Assembly (NCBI GenBank): GCA_029937545.1
Contig: JAPYPR010000001.1
Location: 77,730-141,729, forward strand
Direction: 5' to 3'
Origin: Erythrobacter sp.
GTDB taxonomy: Bacteria; Pseudomonadota; Alphaproteobacteria; Sphingomonadales; Sphingomonadaceae
DNA length: 64,000 bases
The translations under genes were made by a program, and so were the position numbers. Below, piece by piece: positions 43,125 to 53,259 of this stretch (its first letter is position 1; each line of letters begins with the position of its first letter). The notes under the pieces are model-generated. The model saw only the letters and a list, made by a program, of their open reading frames with translations, did not search any database and was not told where the DNA came from.

Positions 43125-44885
43125 TCAGGCGTCCGGCTTGTCGCTCTCACTCTTTGGCTTGGCCGATACGTCGGGCTTGGCTTCGACTTCTTCGACCTGC
43201 TCCGCAATGTCGTCGAGCACCTCGGCGAGGCGCGGGGTCTCCTTGGGAGCCTCGGCCTGTGCCGGGCCCTTGACCAGTCCGTCGAGCGAAGAGCCATCCA
43301 GCCCCAGCTCCTTCATCAGCCCGTCGAGCACCGGGGCCTGCGCGCGGTAGGCCAGCGCGGCGCTGACCGCGTCGGTCGCGAGGTTGCCCGAGCCGCCGCC
43401 CGAGCCACCGGCACCACCGGACGACTTGCCGCCGCCATTGGTGAGGCCGTCGACCTGGACGATCTTGATGCTCTCGATCGCTTCCATCGGCTTGGCACTC
43501 TCGCGTACCAGGTCCGGCATGACCTTGAGCAGCGCCAGCTTGGTCTGCAGGCTGATCTGGTCGGACGAGAGGATGTTCGCCGCCTCGTTGATAGCCCGCT
43601 GACCGGCGGCCTCGACTTCGAAGCGCACGCGGGCGGCTTCGGCCCGCAGCTTCTCGGCCTCCGCCTCGCCCTGCGCTTCGAGGCGCAGCGCTTCGGCGCG
43701 GTTGGTGGCGGCATCCTTCTCGGCCTCCGCCTCAACGCGGACGCTGATCGCGTCGCGCTCGGCTTGCTTCGAGGCTTCGATCAGTTCGATTCGCTTCTGG
43801 CGCTCGGCGACCTCGGTCTCGCGGCTGGTCGCGACCTGTTCTTCGGCCGCGACGGCCTTGGCACGCGCCTCGTCGGCGTCGGCCTTGGCCTGGCTTTCCT
43901 CGCGGGACTTGTTCTGCACGGCGATCTGCTGCTCCTGCCGGGCGATTTCGAGTGCGCGGTGCTGGTCGATGCGCGCTTCCTCGACGAGACGGTCGGCCTC
44001 GATCTGCTGGGCATCGACCTGCTTTTTCGCCTCGATCCGCGCGGCATCGGCCTCGCGGGTCCGTTCGGCCTGTTCGCGGGCGATCTCGGAGCTCTGCGCG
44101 GCGCGCCGGACCTCGACCTCGCGCTCCTGCTCCAGCCGCGCATATTCGGTGTCGCGGCTGATCTGGAAGCTGCGCGCATCGGCCTCGAGGTTCTTGGCCT
44201 CCATCTGCACGCGCGTGTCCTGTTCGATATCGTTACGCAGTTTCTTGCGCGCCTCGATCTGCTCGGTCAGCTTGGTGAGGCCTTCGGCGTCGAAGGCGTT
44301 GTTGGCGTTGAAGTGCTCGATGCTCGTTTGGTCGAGACCGGTCAGCGAGACCGATTCCAGTTCCAGCCCGTTCATGGCGAGGTCGTTGGACGACACCTGC
44401 TGCACCTTTTGCACGAAGTCGGCGCGCTGCTCGTGCAGCTCGTTCATCGTCATCCCCGCTGCGACGGAGCGCAGCGCATCGACGAACTTGCCCTCGACCA
44501 GGTCTTTCAGCATTTCCGGCTGCATCGTGCGCTGGCCGAGCGTCTGCGCGGCCATGGCGATGGCTTCGCTATCGGGCTTCACGCGAACGTAGAATTCCGC
44601 CTTCACATCGATCCGCAGGCGGTCGAGCGTGATGAGCGCCTCGCTGTCGCGGCGGACGACCGAGAGCACCAGCGTGTTCATGTTCACCGGCATGGTCTCG
44701 TGGAACACCGGCAGCACCAGCGCGCCCCCGTTCATCACGACCTTCTCCCCGCCGACGCCGGTGCGCACGAAGGCGATTTCCTTCGATGCGCGGCGGTACA
44801 TTTTCAGCAGAAATGTGATGATGATGATGCCGAGTAGAGTGGCACCTCCGATCATGACCAGCGATGTTCCAAACAGGTTGTCCAT
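43125..44885 (-). CDS. Flotillin family protein
   Basis: SPFH N-terminus (LPVFHETMPVNMNTLVLSVVRRDSEALITLDRLRIDVKAEFYVRV) and long Ala/Glu-rich coiled coil. Confidence 0.93.
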   Translation of the reverse strand: MDNLFGTSLVMIGGATLLGIIIITFLLKMYRRASKEIAFVRTGVGGEKVVMNGGALVLPVFHETMPVNMNTLVLSVVRRDSEALITLDRLRIDVKAEFYVRVKPDSEAIAMAAQTLGQRTMQPEMLKDLVEGKFVDALRSVAAGMTMNELHEQRADFVQKVQQVSSNDLAMNGLELESVSLTGLDQTSIEHFNANNAFDAEGLTKLTEQIEARKKLRNDIEQDTRVQMEAKNLEADARSFQISRDTEYARLEQEREVEVRRAAQSSEIAREQAERTREADAARIEAKKQVDAQQIEADRLVEEARIDQHRALEIARQEQQIAVQNKSREESQAKADADEARAKAVAAEEQVATSRETEVAERQKRIELIEASKQAERDAISVRVEAEAEKDAATNRAEALRLEAQGEAEAEKLRAEAARVRFEVEAAGQRAINEAANILSSDQISLQTKLALLKVMPDLVRESAKPMEAIESIKIVQVDGLTNGGGKSSGGAGGSGGGSGNLATDAVSAALAYRAQAPVLDGLMKELGLDGSSLDGLVKGPAQAEAPKETPRLAEVLDDIAEQVEEVEAKPDVSAKPKSESDKPDA

Positions 44886-44897
44886 TACCCCTCCTTC

Positions 44898-45551
44898 TTA
44901 CGAACTGTGTGTTGGCGACAGGCGGCGCTCGGCGAGCGCGGTCGCATAGAACTGGTTGCCCTCGCGGCGGACGAGCAGGACCTCGTCACCTGCGTGGATT
45001 TCGGACGCTGCCTCGTGCGGCTCCACCATTACGTGATGGGTCTGCCCATGGATGTCCTTCACCTTGGCGCGGGCGGGCGAATTGGCGCGCGCCACGCCGT
45101 CGGTAATCGTCGCCCGACGCCCGATCAGGCTTTCGGTGCTGACGGCCGTCGTGTGGTCCTTGGGCATCGCACGTCCAAGCGGCCGGGCGAACACGCCCGT
45201 CACGGGGACGGCGGCCGCCCCGGCGAACAAGGCCGCCAGCCAGCTGTAGAGCGGGCTGCCGGTGAGGCTTTGCGCGAGTTCCTGGATCGACAGACCGATG
45301 CCGGCGAACAGGAACAGGAACAGCGCCAGCCAGATGGTCAGCGGCACGCGCCCGATGCCGAGCAACGTCAGCAGCCCGTCGAACATGCTGGCGTCCGGCA
45401 TCCCGTCGGCGTCGCCCCCTGCATCGATATCCGCATCGCCGAAATCCGCGACGCCGAAATCCGCGACGCCGATCAGCTGGACGACGGCCAGGACGAGCAT
45501 GACCACCAACGCCGCCGCAAAGGGCAGGTTGTGCGGTTCGAGCAATGTCAT
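44898..45551 (-). CDS. YqiJ-like membrane protein with OB-fold domain
   Basis: TM region then LIGRRATITDGVARANSPARAKVKDIHGQTHHVMVEP; adjacent to flotillin. Confidence 0.82.
   Translation of the reverse strand: MTLLEPHNLPFAAALVVMLVLAVVQLIGVADFGVADFGDADIDAGGDADGMPDASMFDGLLTLLGIGRVPLTIWLALFLFLFAGIGLSIQELAQSLTGSPLYSWLAALFAGAAAVPVTGVFARPLGRAMPKDHTTAVSTESLIGRRATITDGVARANSPARAKVKDIHGQTHHVMVEPHEAASEIHAGDEVLLVRREGNQFYATALAERRLSPTHSS
45441..45470. repeat. 15-bp in-frame tandem repeat (2 copies)
   Basis: gaaatccgcgacgcc x2, encodes GVADFGVADF. Confidence 0.9.
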
Positions 45552-45757
45552 GTGATCCCCTTCCAAAGGCGCAGGACTATCCGTCTCCGACCGGGTCGTA
45601 AGCGCGTCGTCCTACTGTTTTAACCATGTGGAACACTTAGCAGAAATCGGGCGAATTGGCGAGGAGAATCGGAATGCGCGCGTACGATTTCGCTGCGAAT
45701 ACTGGGGGTGAGGTGTGGCGGGACTTGTATCGCGACCCCGCCGCGAGCGTCGGGACT

Positions 45758-46661
45758 TCAGGCGGCGTTGAAGCGCAGCGGCAAGGTCTTCAGCCCGCCC
45801 ACGAAAGTCGATTTCGACCGCGCCGGTTCGCCTGCCAGGTCGATGCTGTCGATCCGGTCGAGCAGCGTTTCGAACAGGATACGCATCTCCAGCCGGGCGA
45901 GACGCAGGCCGAGGCACTGGTGCGCGCCCGCCCCGAAGGCGAGGTGGCGATTGGGGCTGCGGGCGGCATCGAACTTGCGCGGATCGTCGAACACGCTGGG
46001 ATCGTGGTTGGCGGCGACATAGTTCATCATCAGCCAGTCGCCCTTGGCGATGGCTTGCCCGCCGACTTCGGTGTCTTCCGACGCCGTGCGCATGAAGTGC
46101 TGCACCGGAGTGGTACAGCGGATTGCTTCCTCGACGATCCCGCCGAGCAGCGAGCAATCCGCCTTGACCCGGGCCCATTGCTCGGGGTCCTGCGCCAATG
46201 CGAGCATGGTGCCTGCCGTGCTGGCGCTGGTGGTGTCGTGCCCGGCAGCGGCGAGAATGATGCAATAACCCATCATGTCGCGGTCGTTGAGCGGCTCGCC
46301 GTCGATCACCGCATTGGCGATCGTGCTCGCGACGTCATCGGTAGGGTTGGCCCGCCGTTCCGCCGTCAGCTTGGCGAAATAGGCTTCGAAATCCGCGATC
46401 GCTCCGGCCACCAGCTGGGTGGCGGATTGTTCAGGAAGGTCGCATTGTCCTTCGCCATGCGCATGACGTCGTAATAGCGGGTGACCAGCCAGAAGGGCGA
46501 TGGGCATGGTCGTCCTGCGGTTCGACCCAGGCGACCGGCTTTTCCTCGCGCAGCCGGTCGAACGTGTCGAGCAGCGGATCCCATGCGGCATAGCTGGCCG
46601 GATCGATGACCGTCCGAGCGGTGGCGGGGTCGAGCGTGGGCCGGCCCCTGGTCGCTATCAT
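45758..46661 (-). pseudogene. Cytochrome P450 gene, frameshifted and internally deleted
   Basis: Three frames hold P450 pieces: MIATRGRPTLDPATARTVIDPASYAAWDPLLDTFDRLREEKPVAWVEPQDD; FWLVTRYYDVMRMAKDNATFLNNPP; and AAAGHDTTSASTAGTMLAL...LAFGAGAHQCLGLRLARLEMRILFE. Confidence 0.85.
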
Positions 46662-48205
46662 GCCTGCTCCGTCAGTTCTTCGGCCATCGCCAAGTATTCG
46701 TCGCGCAGCTCGCGCTTGTAGAGCTTGCCGTTCGCCTCGCGCGGCAGGTCGGGCCGGAAGTCGAAGAGCTTGGGCATCTTGATCTTGGCGAGGCTGGGCG
46801 CGAGGAAATCGCGCAGTTCCGCCTCGAGCCCCTCGCCGGCCTCGCCCATATCCATCGGCTGCACCACGGCGACGACCTTCTCGCCGAAATCGGGGCAGGG
46901 CGCGCCGATCACGGCAGCATCCATCACCTTGTCATGGGTGACGAGCAGGTTCTCGATCTCCTGCGGGTAGATGTTCACCCCGCCGCTGATGATCATGTGG
47001 CTCTTGCGGTCGGTGAGATAGAGATAGCCGTCCTCGTCCACATGGCCGATATCGCCCAGCGTCATCCAGCCCCTGGGATGCATCGCCTCGCGCGTCTTCT
47101 CCGGATCGTTGTGATAAGTCGGGATGAGGTCGTTTTCGAAGAAGAGCAGCCCGTCCTGCCCGGCAGGAACCTCCTCGCCGTTCTCGTCGCAGACATGCAG
47201 CGTGCCGTGGATCGCCTTGCCGACGCTGCCGGGATGCTCGAGCCAGTCCTCCGCCTTGATCAGCGTCATGCCGATGCCCTCGGACCCGGCGTAATATTCG
47301 TTGATGATCGGGCCCCACCATTCGATCATCTCGCGCTTGATCGGGACCGGACAGGGAGCGGCGGCGTGGAGCGCGCGCTGGTGGCTCGACAGATCGTAGC
47401 CTTCGCGCTGCTCTGGTTCGAGCTTGAGCATGCGGACGAAATGCGTCGGCACCCACTGGCTGTCGGTCACCTTGTATTTCTCGATGGTCGCCAGCGCGCT
47501 TTCGGGATCGAACTTCTCCATCACCACGACCGTGCCCCCGAGGCGATGCGCCGTCGTGCACCAGCCGAGCGGCGCGGCGTGATAGAGCGGCGCGGGCGAT
47601 AGATAGACCATCGATCCGTCGGCCGGCATGCCTGCCCCCATCACCGCCAGGCCGACCAGCGGGTTCACCGCCTGGATGTCGTCATCCTCCGGCGGAGCGG
47701 GGCGCACGCCCTTGGGCCGCCCGGTCGTGCCGCTGGAATAGAGCATGTATTGCCCGGGCGACTGATCCACTATCGGCTCTGCCGACTGAGCCGCGAGTGC
47801 ATCCTCCAGGCTCTCGTCGCCTTTGCCGCCGGCAATCAGCATCGGAATATCCGGGCACTCGCTGCGGATGTCGCCCAGCATCTCGTCGAAATAGGTGGAG
47901 GTGAGCAACAACTTCGTGTCGCTATCCTGCAGGATATAGCAGATCTCCGGCGCGGTCAGGCGCGTGGAGATCGGCACCATCATGATGCCGCTGCGCTGCG
48001 CACCCCAAACCATCTGGAGATAATGCGGGCTGTTCTCCATCAGGATTGCGACGTGATCGCCGCGTCCCAGTCCGCGCGCGCGCATCAGCTGGGCAAAGCG
48101 ATTGGCATAGGCATCGAGCTCGCCATAGGTGACGGTCTCTCCGCTCGAGGCCATGATGAGGGCGGGATGGTCGGGGCGCGCCTGCGCGTGAACGATCGGG
48201 TGCAT
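46658..48205 (-). CDS. Acyl-CoA synthetase (AMP-binding)
   Basis: YSSGTTGRPKGVRP, YYAGSEGIGMTLI, GWMTLGDIGHVDEDGYLYLTDRKSHMIISGGVNIYPQEIE. Confidence 0.95.
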   Translation of the reverse strand: MHPIVHAQARPDHPALIMASSGETVTYGELDAYANRFAQLMRARGLGRGDHVAILMENSPHYLQMVWGAQRSGIMMVPISTRLTAPEICYILQDSDTKLLLTSTYFDEMLGDIRSECPDIPMLIAGGKGDESLEDALAAQSAEPIVDQSPGQYMLYSSGTTGRPKGVRPAPPEDDDIQAVNPLVGLAVMGAGMPADGSMVYLSPAPLYHAAPLGWCTTAHRLGGTVVVMEKFDPESALATIEKYKVTDSQWVPTHFVRMLKLEPEQREGYDLSSHQRALHAAAPCPVPIKREMIEWWGPIINEYYAGSEGIGMTLIKAEDWLEHPGSVGKAIHGTLHVCDENGEEVPAGQDGLLFFENDLIPTYHNDPEKTREAMHPRGWMTLGDIGHVDEDGYLYLTDRKSHMIISGGVNIYPQEIENLLVTHDKVMDAAVIGAPCPDFGEKVVAVVQPMDMGEAGEGLEAELRDFLAPSLAKIKMPKLFDFRPDLPREANGKLYKRELRDEYLAMAEELTEQA

Positions 48206-48318
48206 GGGTTTCCTCTCTTCTCGGTCGGTCCGAATTTATCGGCGGGACTCGTCCGGTTGCTGGATGAAACCTACCTGACATGCGCGCATGAGCAAGGAAA
48301 ATTGGGACGCATGAGAAA

Positions 48319-48346
48319 AGGGGCCGCGGATCGCTCCGCAGCCCCT
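48319..48346 (-). terminator. Intrinsic terminator of the M23 peptidase gene
   Basis: Minus strand AGGGGCtGCGGAgcgaTCCGCgGCCCCTTTTCTC. Confidence 0.75.
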
Positions 48347-48372
48347 CTTCTTGGATCCGAAAGGCGTTTGCC

Positions 48373-49053
48373 TTATTCGTCGCCGCCGCCCTGGCCGCCT
48401 TCACCCATGGCAAGGGCGTAAGCGCGCTGCGCTTCCGATTCGACCATGTAGGGGACCGGATTGACCGGCTTGCCGGCGATGCGGACTTCATAATGCAGGT
48501 GCGGCCCGGTCGAACGGCCGGTCGAACCGACGTAACCGATTAGCTGACCCTTCTTGACGCGCGTGCCCGAGGTCACGGCGATGTCCGACATATGAGCGAA
48601 GCGCGTCTGCAGGTCTGCGCCATGTTCGATCGAGACATACTTGCCGTAGCTGGAGAACCATTCGGCCTTGCTGACGTAGCCATCGGCAGTGGCGTAGATC
48701 GGCGTGCCGGCCGGCGCGGCGAGATCGACGCCGTTGTGCGAGCGACGGCCGCCGAGCACCGGATGGGTGCGCATGCCGTAATCGCTGGTCAGGCGGGTAT
48801 CGTCGAGCGGCATGCGGCTCGGCACGGAAACCACCGCCTGCGCCGGTGCGGGGCGATCCAGTTCTTCCCACTTGGCGAAAAGCTGCCGGAACTGCGCGTC
48901 GTCACCCTTTTCGGTGACGCCGGAAACCTTCGACATGTCGATGGCGCCAACTGCGGCGGCGGTGTTCGTTTCCCCGGCATGAGCCGGTGCGGCGGCGATC
49001 GTAACTCCTGCAGACATAATCGCCAGTGCAAGCGTGGTGCGCTTGTTTGCCAT
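48373..49053 (-). CDS. M23 family metallopeptidase
   Basis: GGRRSHNGVDLAAPAGTPIYATADGYVSKAEW and GSTGRSTGPHLHYEVRIAGKPVNPVPYM. Confidence 0.95.
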   Translation of the reverse strand: MANKRTTLALAIMSAGVTIAAAPAHAGETNTAAAVGAIDMSKVSGVTEKGDDAQFRQLFAKWEELDRPAPAQAVVSVPSRMPLDDTRLTSDYGMRTHPVLGGRRSHNGVDLAAPAGTPIYATADGYVSKAEWFSSYGKYVSIEHGADLQTRFAHMSDIAVTSGTRVKKGQLIGYVGSTGRSTGPHLHYEVRIAGKPVNPVPYMVESEAQRAYALAMGEGGQGGGDE

Positions 49054-49129
49054 TGCTAAACCCGTCCGACGCCTCGGGGCGCCTTTTCCCTGCAATCGTC
49101 ACGCCGTCCCTGACGTTCGATCGCTTTTT

Positions 49130-50002
49130 TCAGTCCTTGCCGGAACCCCCCGGCGTCTCGTGAGTATTGGGTAACGGCGAAGAAGTTAACGAGGCAATAG
49201 GCCCGTAGAACTCCAGCGGCAGGCCGCCTGCCAAACGCGCCGAGTTGTTGAATGGCGGCTTCAGACCCCCCGAAAAGTGAATTCGGACAAGATTTTGCCA
49301 CGTTTCGCGCGGGATTTCGTCGCGCCTGGCGCACAGCTCGTGGAAGTGCCTTGACCCGATGCCCACGTGGCGAATCTCGTCGTCAAGGATTCGCTCGAGA
49401 ATTTCGGCACCGTTTTCATCGCCCTGCGCGCGTACGCGCTCCAGCGTGGCGGGCGTTACGTCGAGGCCGCGGGCCTCCAGCACCATCGGCACGATCGCGA
49501 GGCGCGCGGCCACGTCATGCGCCGTATCCTGCGCTGCGGTCCATAGGCCATCGTGTGCGGGCAGCGCGCCATAGGCCGCGCCGAGCGTTTCCAGCTTTCG
49601 CGCCAGCAGGGCAAAGTGCATCGCCTCATCGGCTGCAACCGAGAGGAAGTCCGACACGAAACCCTTGCCCATCGATTTTCCGAAGCGCCCCGCCATGTCG
49701 AGCGCGAGGTCGATGGCGACGAATTCGATATGCGCAAGCGAATGCCACAGCGCGATACGGTTACGCTGCGAGCCCATCTTGCCGCGCTTGGGCATGTCGC
49801 GCGGCGGAAGGAGTTCGAGGCTCTCCGGCCAGGCGGGTCGGGCGGGCATGGCGACGTCGAAGGCGAAATCGAGCCGGCCCAGACGCCAGTCGCGCGCGAC
49901 CTGCCGCGCGGCAAAGACCTTCGCCGTCGGTTCGGGCGTCAGCAGAGCCGCACGGATCGCGGCGGCCACGCTTCGACGCGGTGACGTCACCGTCCTTGCC
50001 AT
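49130..50002 (-). CDS. DUF455 family ferritin-like protein
   Basis: LAHIEFVAIDLALDMAGRF...AADEAMHFALLARKLETLGAAYGALPAHDGLW...ILDDEIRHVGIG. Confidence 0.9.
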   Translation of the reverse strand: MARTVTSPRRSVAAAIRAALLTPEPTAKVFAARQVARDWRLGRLDFAFDVAMPARPAWPESLELLPPRDMPKRGKMGSQRNRIALWHSLAHIEFVAIDLALDMAGRFGKSMGKGFVSDFLSVAADEAMHFALLARKLETLGAAYGALPAHDGLWTAAQDTAHDVAARLAIVPMVLEARGLDVTPATLERVRAQGDENGAEILERILDDEIRHVGIGSRHFHELCARRDEIPRETWQNLVRIHFSGGLKPPFNNSARLAGGLPLEFYGPIASLTSSPLPNTHETPGGSGKD

Positions 50003-50475
50003 CACAGGGAGCGCGCGGCCTCCAGCACCTCCTCGGCGTGGCCCTTGACCTTCACCTTCGGCCAGCTGCGGGCAATCCTGCCGTCCTCGCCCAGCAGATA
50101 AGTCGAGCGGACCATGCCCATGAAGGTCTTCCCGTACATTTTCTTCTCCGTCCATACGCCGAGCGCGTCGGACAAGCCGCCCTCTTCCGCATCGGTCGCG
50201 AGATCGACCTCGAGGTCATGCTTGGCGATGAAGTTCTGGTGTTTCTTCGGCGAATCCTTGCTGACACCGAGCAGGGCGACCCCCGCCTTGTCGAACTCGG
50301 GCTTGAGCGCAGTGAAGTCCTTCGCTTCGGTCGTGCAGCCGGGGGTGTTGTCCTTAGGGTAGAAGAAGATCACCGCCTTCTTCCCCTTGAAGTCGGACGG
50401 TCGCACCGTGCCGCCATCGGGGGTTTCCATCGCGATATCGGGCAGCGGATCGCCTTCGCCGGGGGTATTGCTCAT
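50002..50475 (-). CDS. bcp: Thioredoxin-dependent thiol peroxidase (BCP-type)
   Basis: KKAVIFFYPKDNTPGCTTEAKDFTAL. Confidence 0.95.
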   Translation of the reverse strand: MSNTPGEGDPLPDIAMETPDGGTVRPSDFKGKKAVIFFYPKDNTPGCTTEAKDFTALKPEFDKAGVALLGVSKDSPKKHQNFIAKHDLEVDLATDAEEGGLSDALGVWTEKKMYGKTFMGMVRSTYLLGEDGRIARSWPKVKVKGHAEEVLEAARSL

Positions 50476-53153
50476 TCATCCATCTCCAGTGGTTCACCGA
50501 ATATCTCGCCCCATGCCGCCGCGACGTCACGCCGTGCCTGCGCGAAGCGATCGGTGAGGCAATCGTAATCCTCGCACCCGCTCTGCCGCGCCAGGATTGC
50601 CGCCGCGGCATCGTTGGGGCGCGAAAGGTCGGGTGCCAGCAGGCGCGTACCGACGAGCAGGCGGGTCATCAAGTCATGCGCCGGAGCGATTGTCTCTGGC
50701 AGCAGCCCCTCGGTGGCCAGTGCGGCAATGGCATCGCCGAGACGCGGCGTCAGCGCGCTGCGGTGCTTGAGCTGGAGAAAGTGCACCAGGAACTCGATGT
50801 CCACCAGGCCGCCGCGCAACAGCTTGGCGTCGAGCGGCCCGCGCGCCTGCTTGTGCAGCGCCATCTCGCCGCGCATTTTCAGGATGTCCTTGCGCAGCTG
50901 CTCCGCGTCCCGCGCCATCTCGAGGATCGACGTCACGACGGACTGCACCTGATTGCGCGCCTTCTCGCTGCCCACCAAGACCCGCGCACGCTCCAGCGCC
51001 ATGTGCTCCCAGGTCCACGCATCCTCGCGCTGGTAGCGGTCGAAACTTTCGACGCCGACGGCAAGCGGCCCCTGCGCACCTTGCGGCCTCAGGCGCGTGT
51101 CGACTTCATACAGCGCGCCTTGCGCTGTCGGGACGCTGAGGGCGGCAGTCACCCTCTGGGCGAGTCGATTGAAATAAAGCGTGGCGCCGAGCGGGCGCTC
51201 GCCATCGGATTCGGCATCGTGCGAACCGGTGAAGAGATAGATGATGTCGAGGTCGGAGGCATGGGTCAGCAGGCCACCGCCCAAGCGGCCCAGCCCGACG
51301 ATGACGAGCTCACTGCTTGCGATCCGCCCATGCTTGGCGGCAAATTCGTCCTCCGCCGCTGCCACCGCGACCTGCAGAGCCGCCTCCGCCGTTCGCGAGA
51401 GCGCTTCGGCCACGGCAATCGGATCGCGCGCGCCCTCGATCAGCTGAACACCGAGCCCGAACCGCGCTTCGCCGGTAACGATACGGATGCGATCGAGCCG
51501 GTCCTCGTAATCGTCCCCCCGCTCGCGCTGCGCCATCGCCTCCGCAAGCGCCGCCACATCGCCGGGCAGGTCGAGCGCAGTGCGATCGATAAGCGCGTCG
51601 AGCAGGTCCGGCCGCCGCGACAATTCATCGGCCAGCGGCGGGGCGAGCGTCAGGCATTTCGCCAGCAGGTCGAACAGTCCGGGGCGTGCTTCCAGCAGGC
51701 GGAACAGGTTGATCGCGCTCGGCAGTCGGCCCAGCAGGGTTTCCCACCGCGCCAGGGTCCGCTCCGGATCGGCCGACGCCGCGACGGACTGGAGCAGGTC
51801 CGGCCGGATCGCATCGAAGGCCGCCAGTGCCGCCGGACTGCGGAGGGGCGGATAGCGCCCGTCGCTCCACCCGGCGACACGCGCGACAATCCCCTGCGGC
51901 ACCGGAGCTACCGCATTGTCGGTGCCCGCCACGTGCAACGCATGGCCGGGAACCGACACGCGATCCTCGTCAAGCAGGGCATCGAACCGCTCGCCCACCG
52001 GCGCCGTGACGTCATCCAGCAGCGCAACCAGCGCTGCGCCGTCATCCAGCCCGTGCAGCCGCGCGACATTGTCCAGCGCCTCGCCGGAGGGCAGCGAGTG
52101 CGTCTGCTGGTCCTGCACCATCTGCAGCCGGTGCTCGATCGTGCGCAGCGAATCGTAGCTCTCGCCCAGCACAAGCGCATCTTCTTCCGCTATTCGCCCG
52201 CTTGCCGCCAGCGCGTCGAGCGCCGCGCGCGTTCCCCGCACTCGCAGGGAGGGATCGCGCCCGCCATGGATCAGCTGATGGGTCTGGGCGAAGAACTCGA
52301 TCTCGCGAATGCCACCCCGCCCGAGCTTCAGATTGTAGCCCGGTCCCGGCTGTTGCGGCCCGCTCTGCTGCTCCCGGATGCGGTGCGTCAGGCGGCGGAT
52401 TTCGTCGATCGCACCGAAGTCGAGGCTGCGCCGCCAGACGAAAGGGCGGATATGGTCGAGGAAGGCCTCGCCCGCCGCAATATCTCCCGCACAGGCGCGC
52501 GCGCGAATGAACGCCGCCCGCTCCCACGCCAGCGCGGAGCTCTCGTAATGCGCCGTGGCGGCATTCAGCGGCAAAGCAAGTGGGCTGACCTCGGACTGGG
52601 GGCGCAGCCGCAGGTCCACGCGGAAGACATAGCCATCCGATGTCACTTCGGAGAGCAGGCGGACCACTTCGCGGGCATAACGCTGCGCTGCCTCTCCCGG
52701 CTCGTCGCGCTCGCGGCGGGGCAGGGTTTCGGGGTCGAACAGCAGGATCGGATCGATGTCGGAGGAATAATTGAGTTCGCCCGCGCCATGCTTGCCCAGC
52801 GCCAGGCCGAGCATGCCTTCGTTGCGGGCATCCTCCACCCGCCGCACGATCGCGGCGGCGATGGCGGCATGCAGCGCCCGGTCGGCGAAAGTCGACAGCT
52901 CCCGCATGACCTTGCCGAGGTCGAACGCGCCGGCGAGATCGCCCGCCGCCAGCACCAGCGCGAGGCCGAGGCGTTCGCTGCGCAGCGCCGCCGCGACGTC
53001 ACCTGCACGTGATCTCTTTGCGGCCAGTAGTGCATCCTCGCCGCGCCCCTGCTCCAGCATCGCCGCCAGGTCTTCGCGCTTCTCCAGCGCGCGCGAGAGA
53101 AACGGCGCATGTGCGCGCGCGCGATCGAGGGCGGAGGTCCAGTCGGCAGCCAT
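50472..53153 (-). CDS. glnE: Bifunctional glutamine-synthetase adenylyltransferase/deadenylyltransferase
   Basis: ELNYSSDIDPILLFD, GRGGIREIEFFAQTHQLIHGGRDPSLR, DIDLIYLF-like ASDLDIIYLFTG. Confidence 0.93.
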   Translation of the reverse strand: MAADWTSALDRARAHAPFLSRALEKREDLAAMLEQGRGEDALLAAKRSRAGDVAAALRSERLGLALVLAAGDLAGAFDLGKVMRELSTFADRALHAAIAAAIVRRVEDARNEGMLGLALGKHGAGELNYSSDIDPILLFDPETLPRRERDEPGEAAQRYAREVVRLLSEVTSDGYVFRVDLRLRPQSEVSPLALPLNAATAHYESSALAWERAAFIRARACAGDIAAGEAFLDHIRPFVWRRSLDFGAIDEIRRLTHRIREQQSGPQQPGPGYNLKLGRGGIREIEFFAQTHQLIHGGRDPSLRVRGTRAALDALAASGRIAEEDALVLGESYDSLRTIEHRLQMVQDQQTHSLPSGEALDNVARLHGLDDGAALVALLDDVTAPVGERFDALLDEDRVSVPGHALHVAGTDNAVAPVPQGIVARVAGWSDGRYPPLRSPAALAAFDAIRPDLLQSVAASADPERTLARWETLLGRLPSAINLFRLLEARPGLFDLLAKCLTLAPPLADELSRRPDLLDALIDRTALDLPGDVAALAEAMAQRERGDDYEDRLDRIRIVTGEARFGLGVQLIEGARDPIAVAEALSRTAEAALQVAVAAAEDEFAAKHGRIASSELVIVGLGRLGGGLLTHASDLDIIYLFTGSHDAESDGERPLGATLYFNRLAQRVTAALSVPTAQGALYEVDTRLRPQGAQGPLAVGVESFDRYQREDAWTWEHMALERARVLVGSEKARNQVQSVVTSILEMARDAEQLRKDILKMRGEMALHKQARGPLDAKLLRGGLVDIEFLVHFLQLKHRSALTPRLGDAIAALATEGLLPETIAPAHDLMTRLLVGTRLLAPDLSRPNDAAAAILARQSGCEDYDCLTDRFAQARRDVAAAWGEIFGEPLEMDE

Positions 53154-53259
53154 CACCGCTTCCCTGCCGCCGTCGCGCTTCACGCGCAAGCTTGCCCTCG
53201 CGCCGCCATGCTGCAAGAAGTGCGGTCGACGACGGGACACGAGAGAGAGGTTCGCCACG

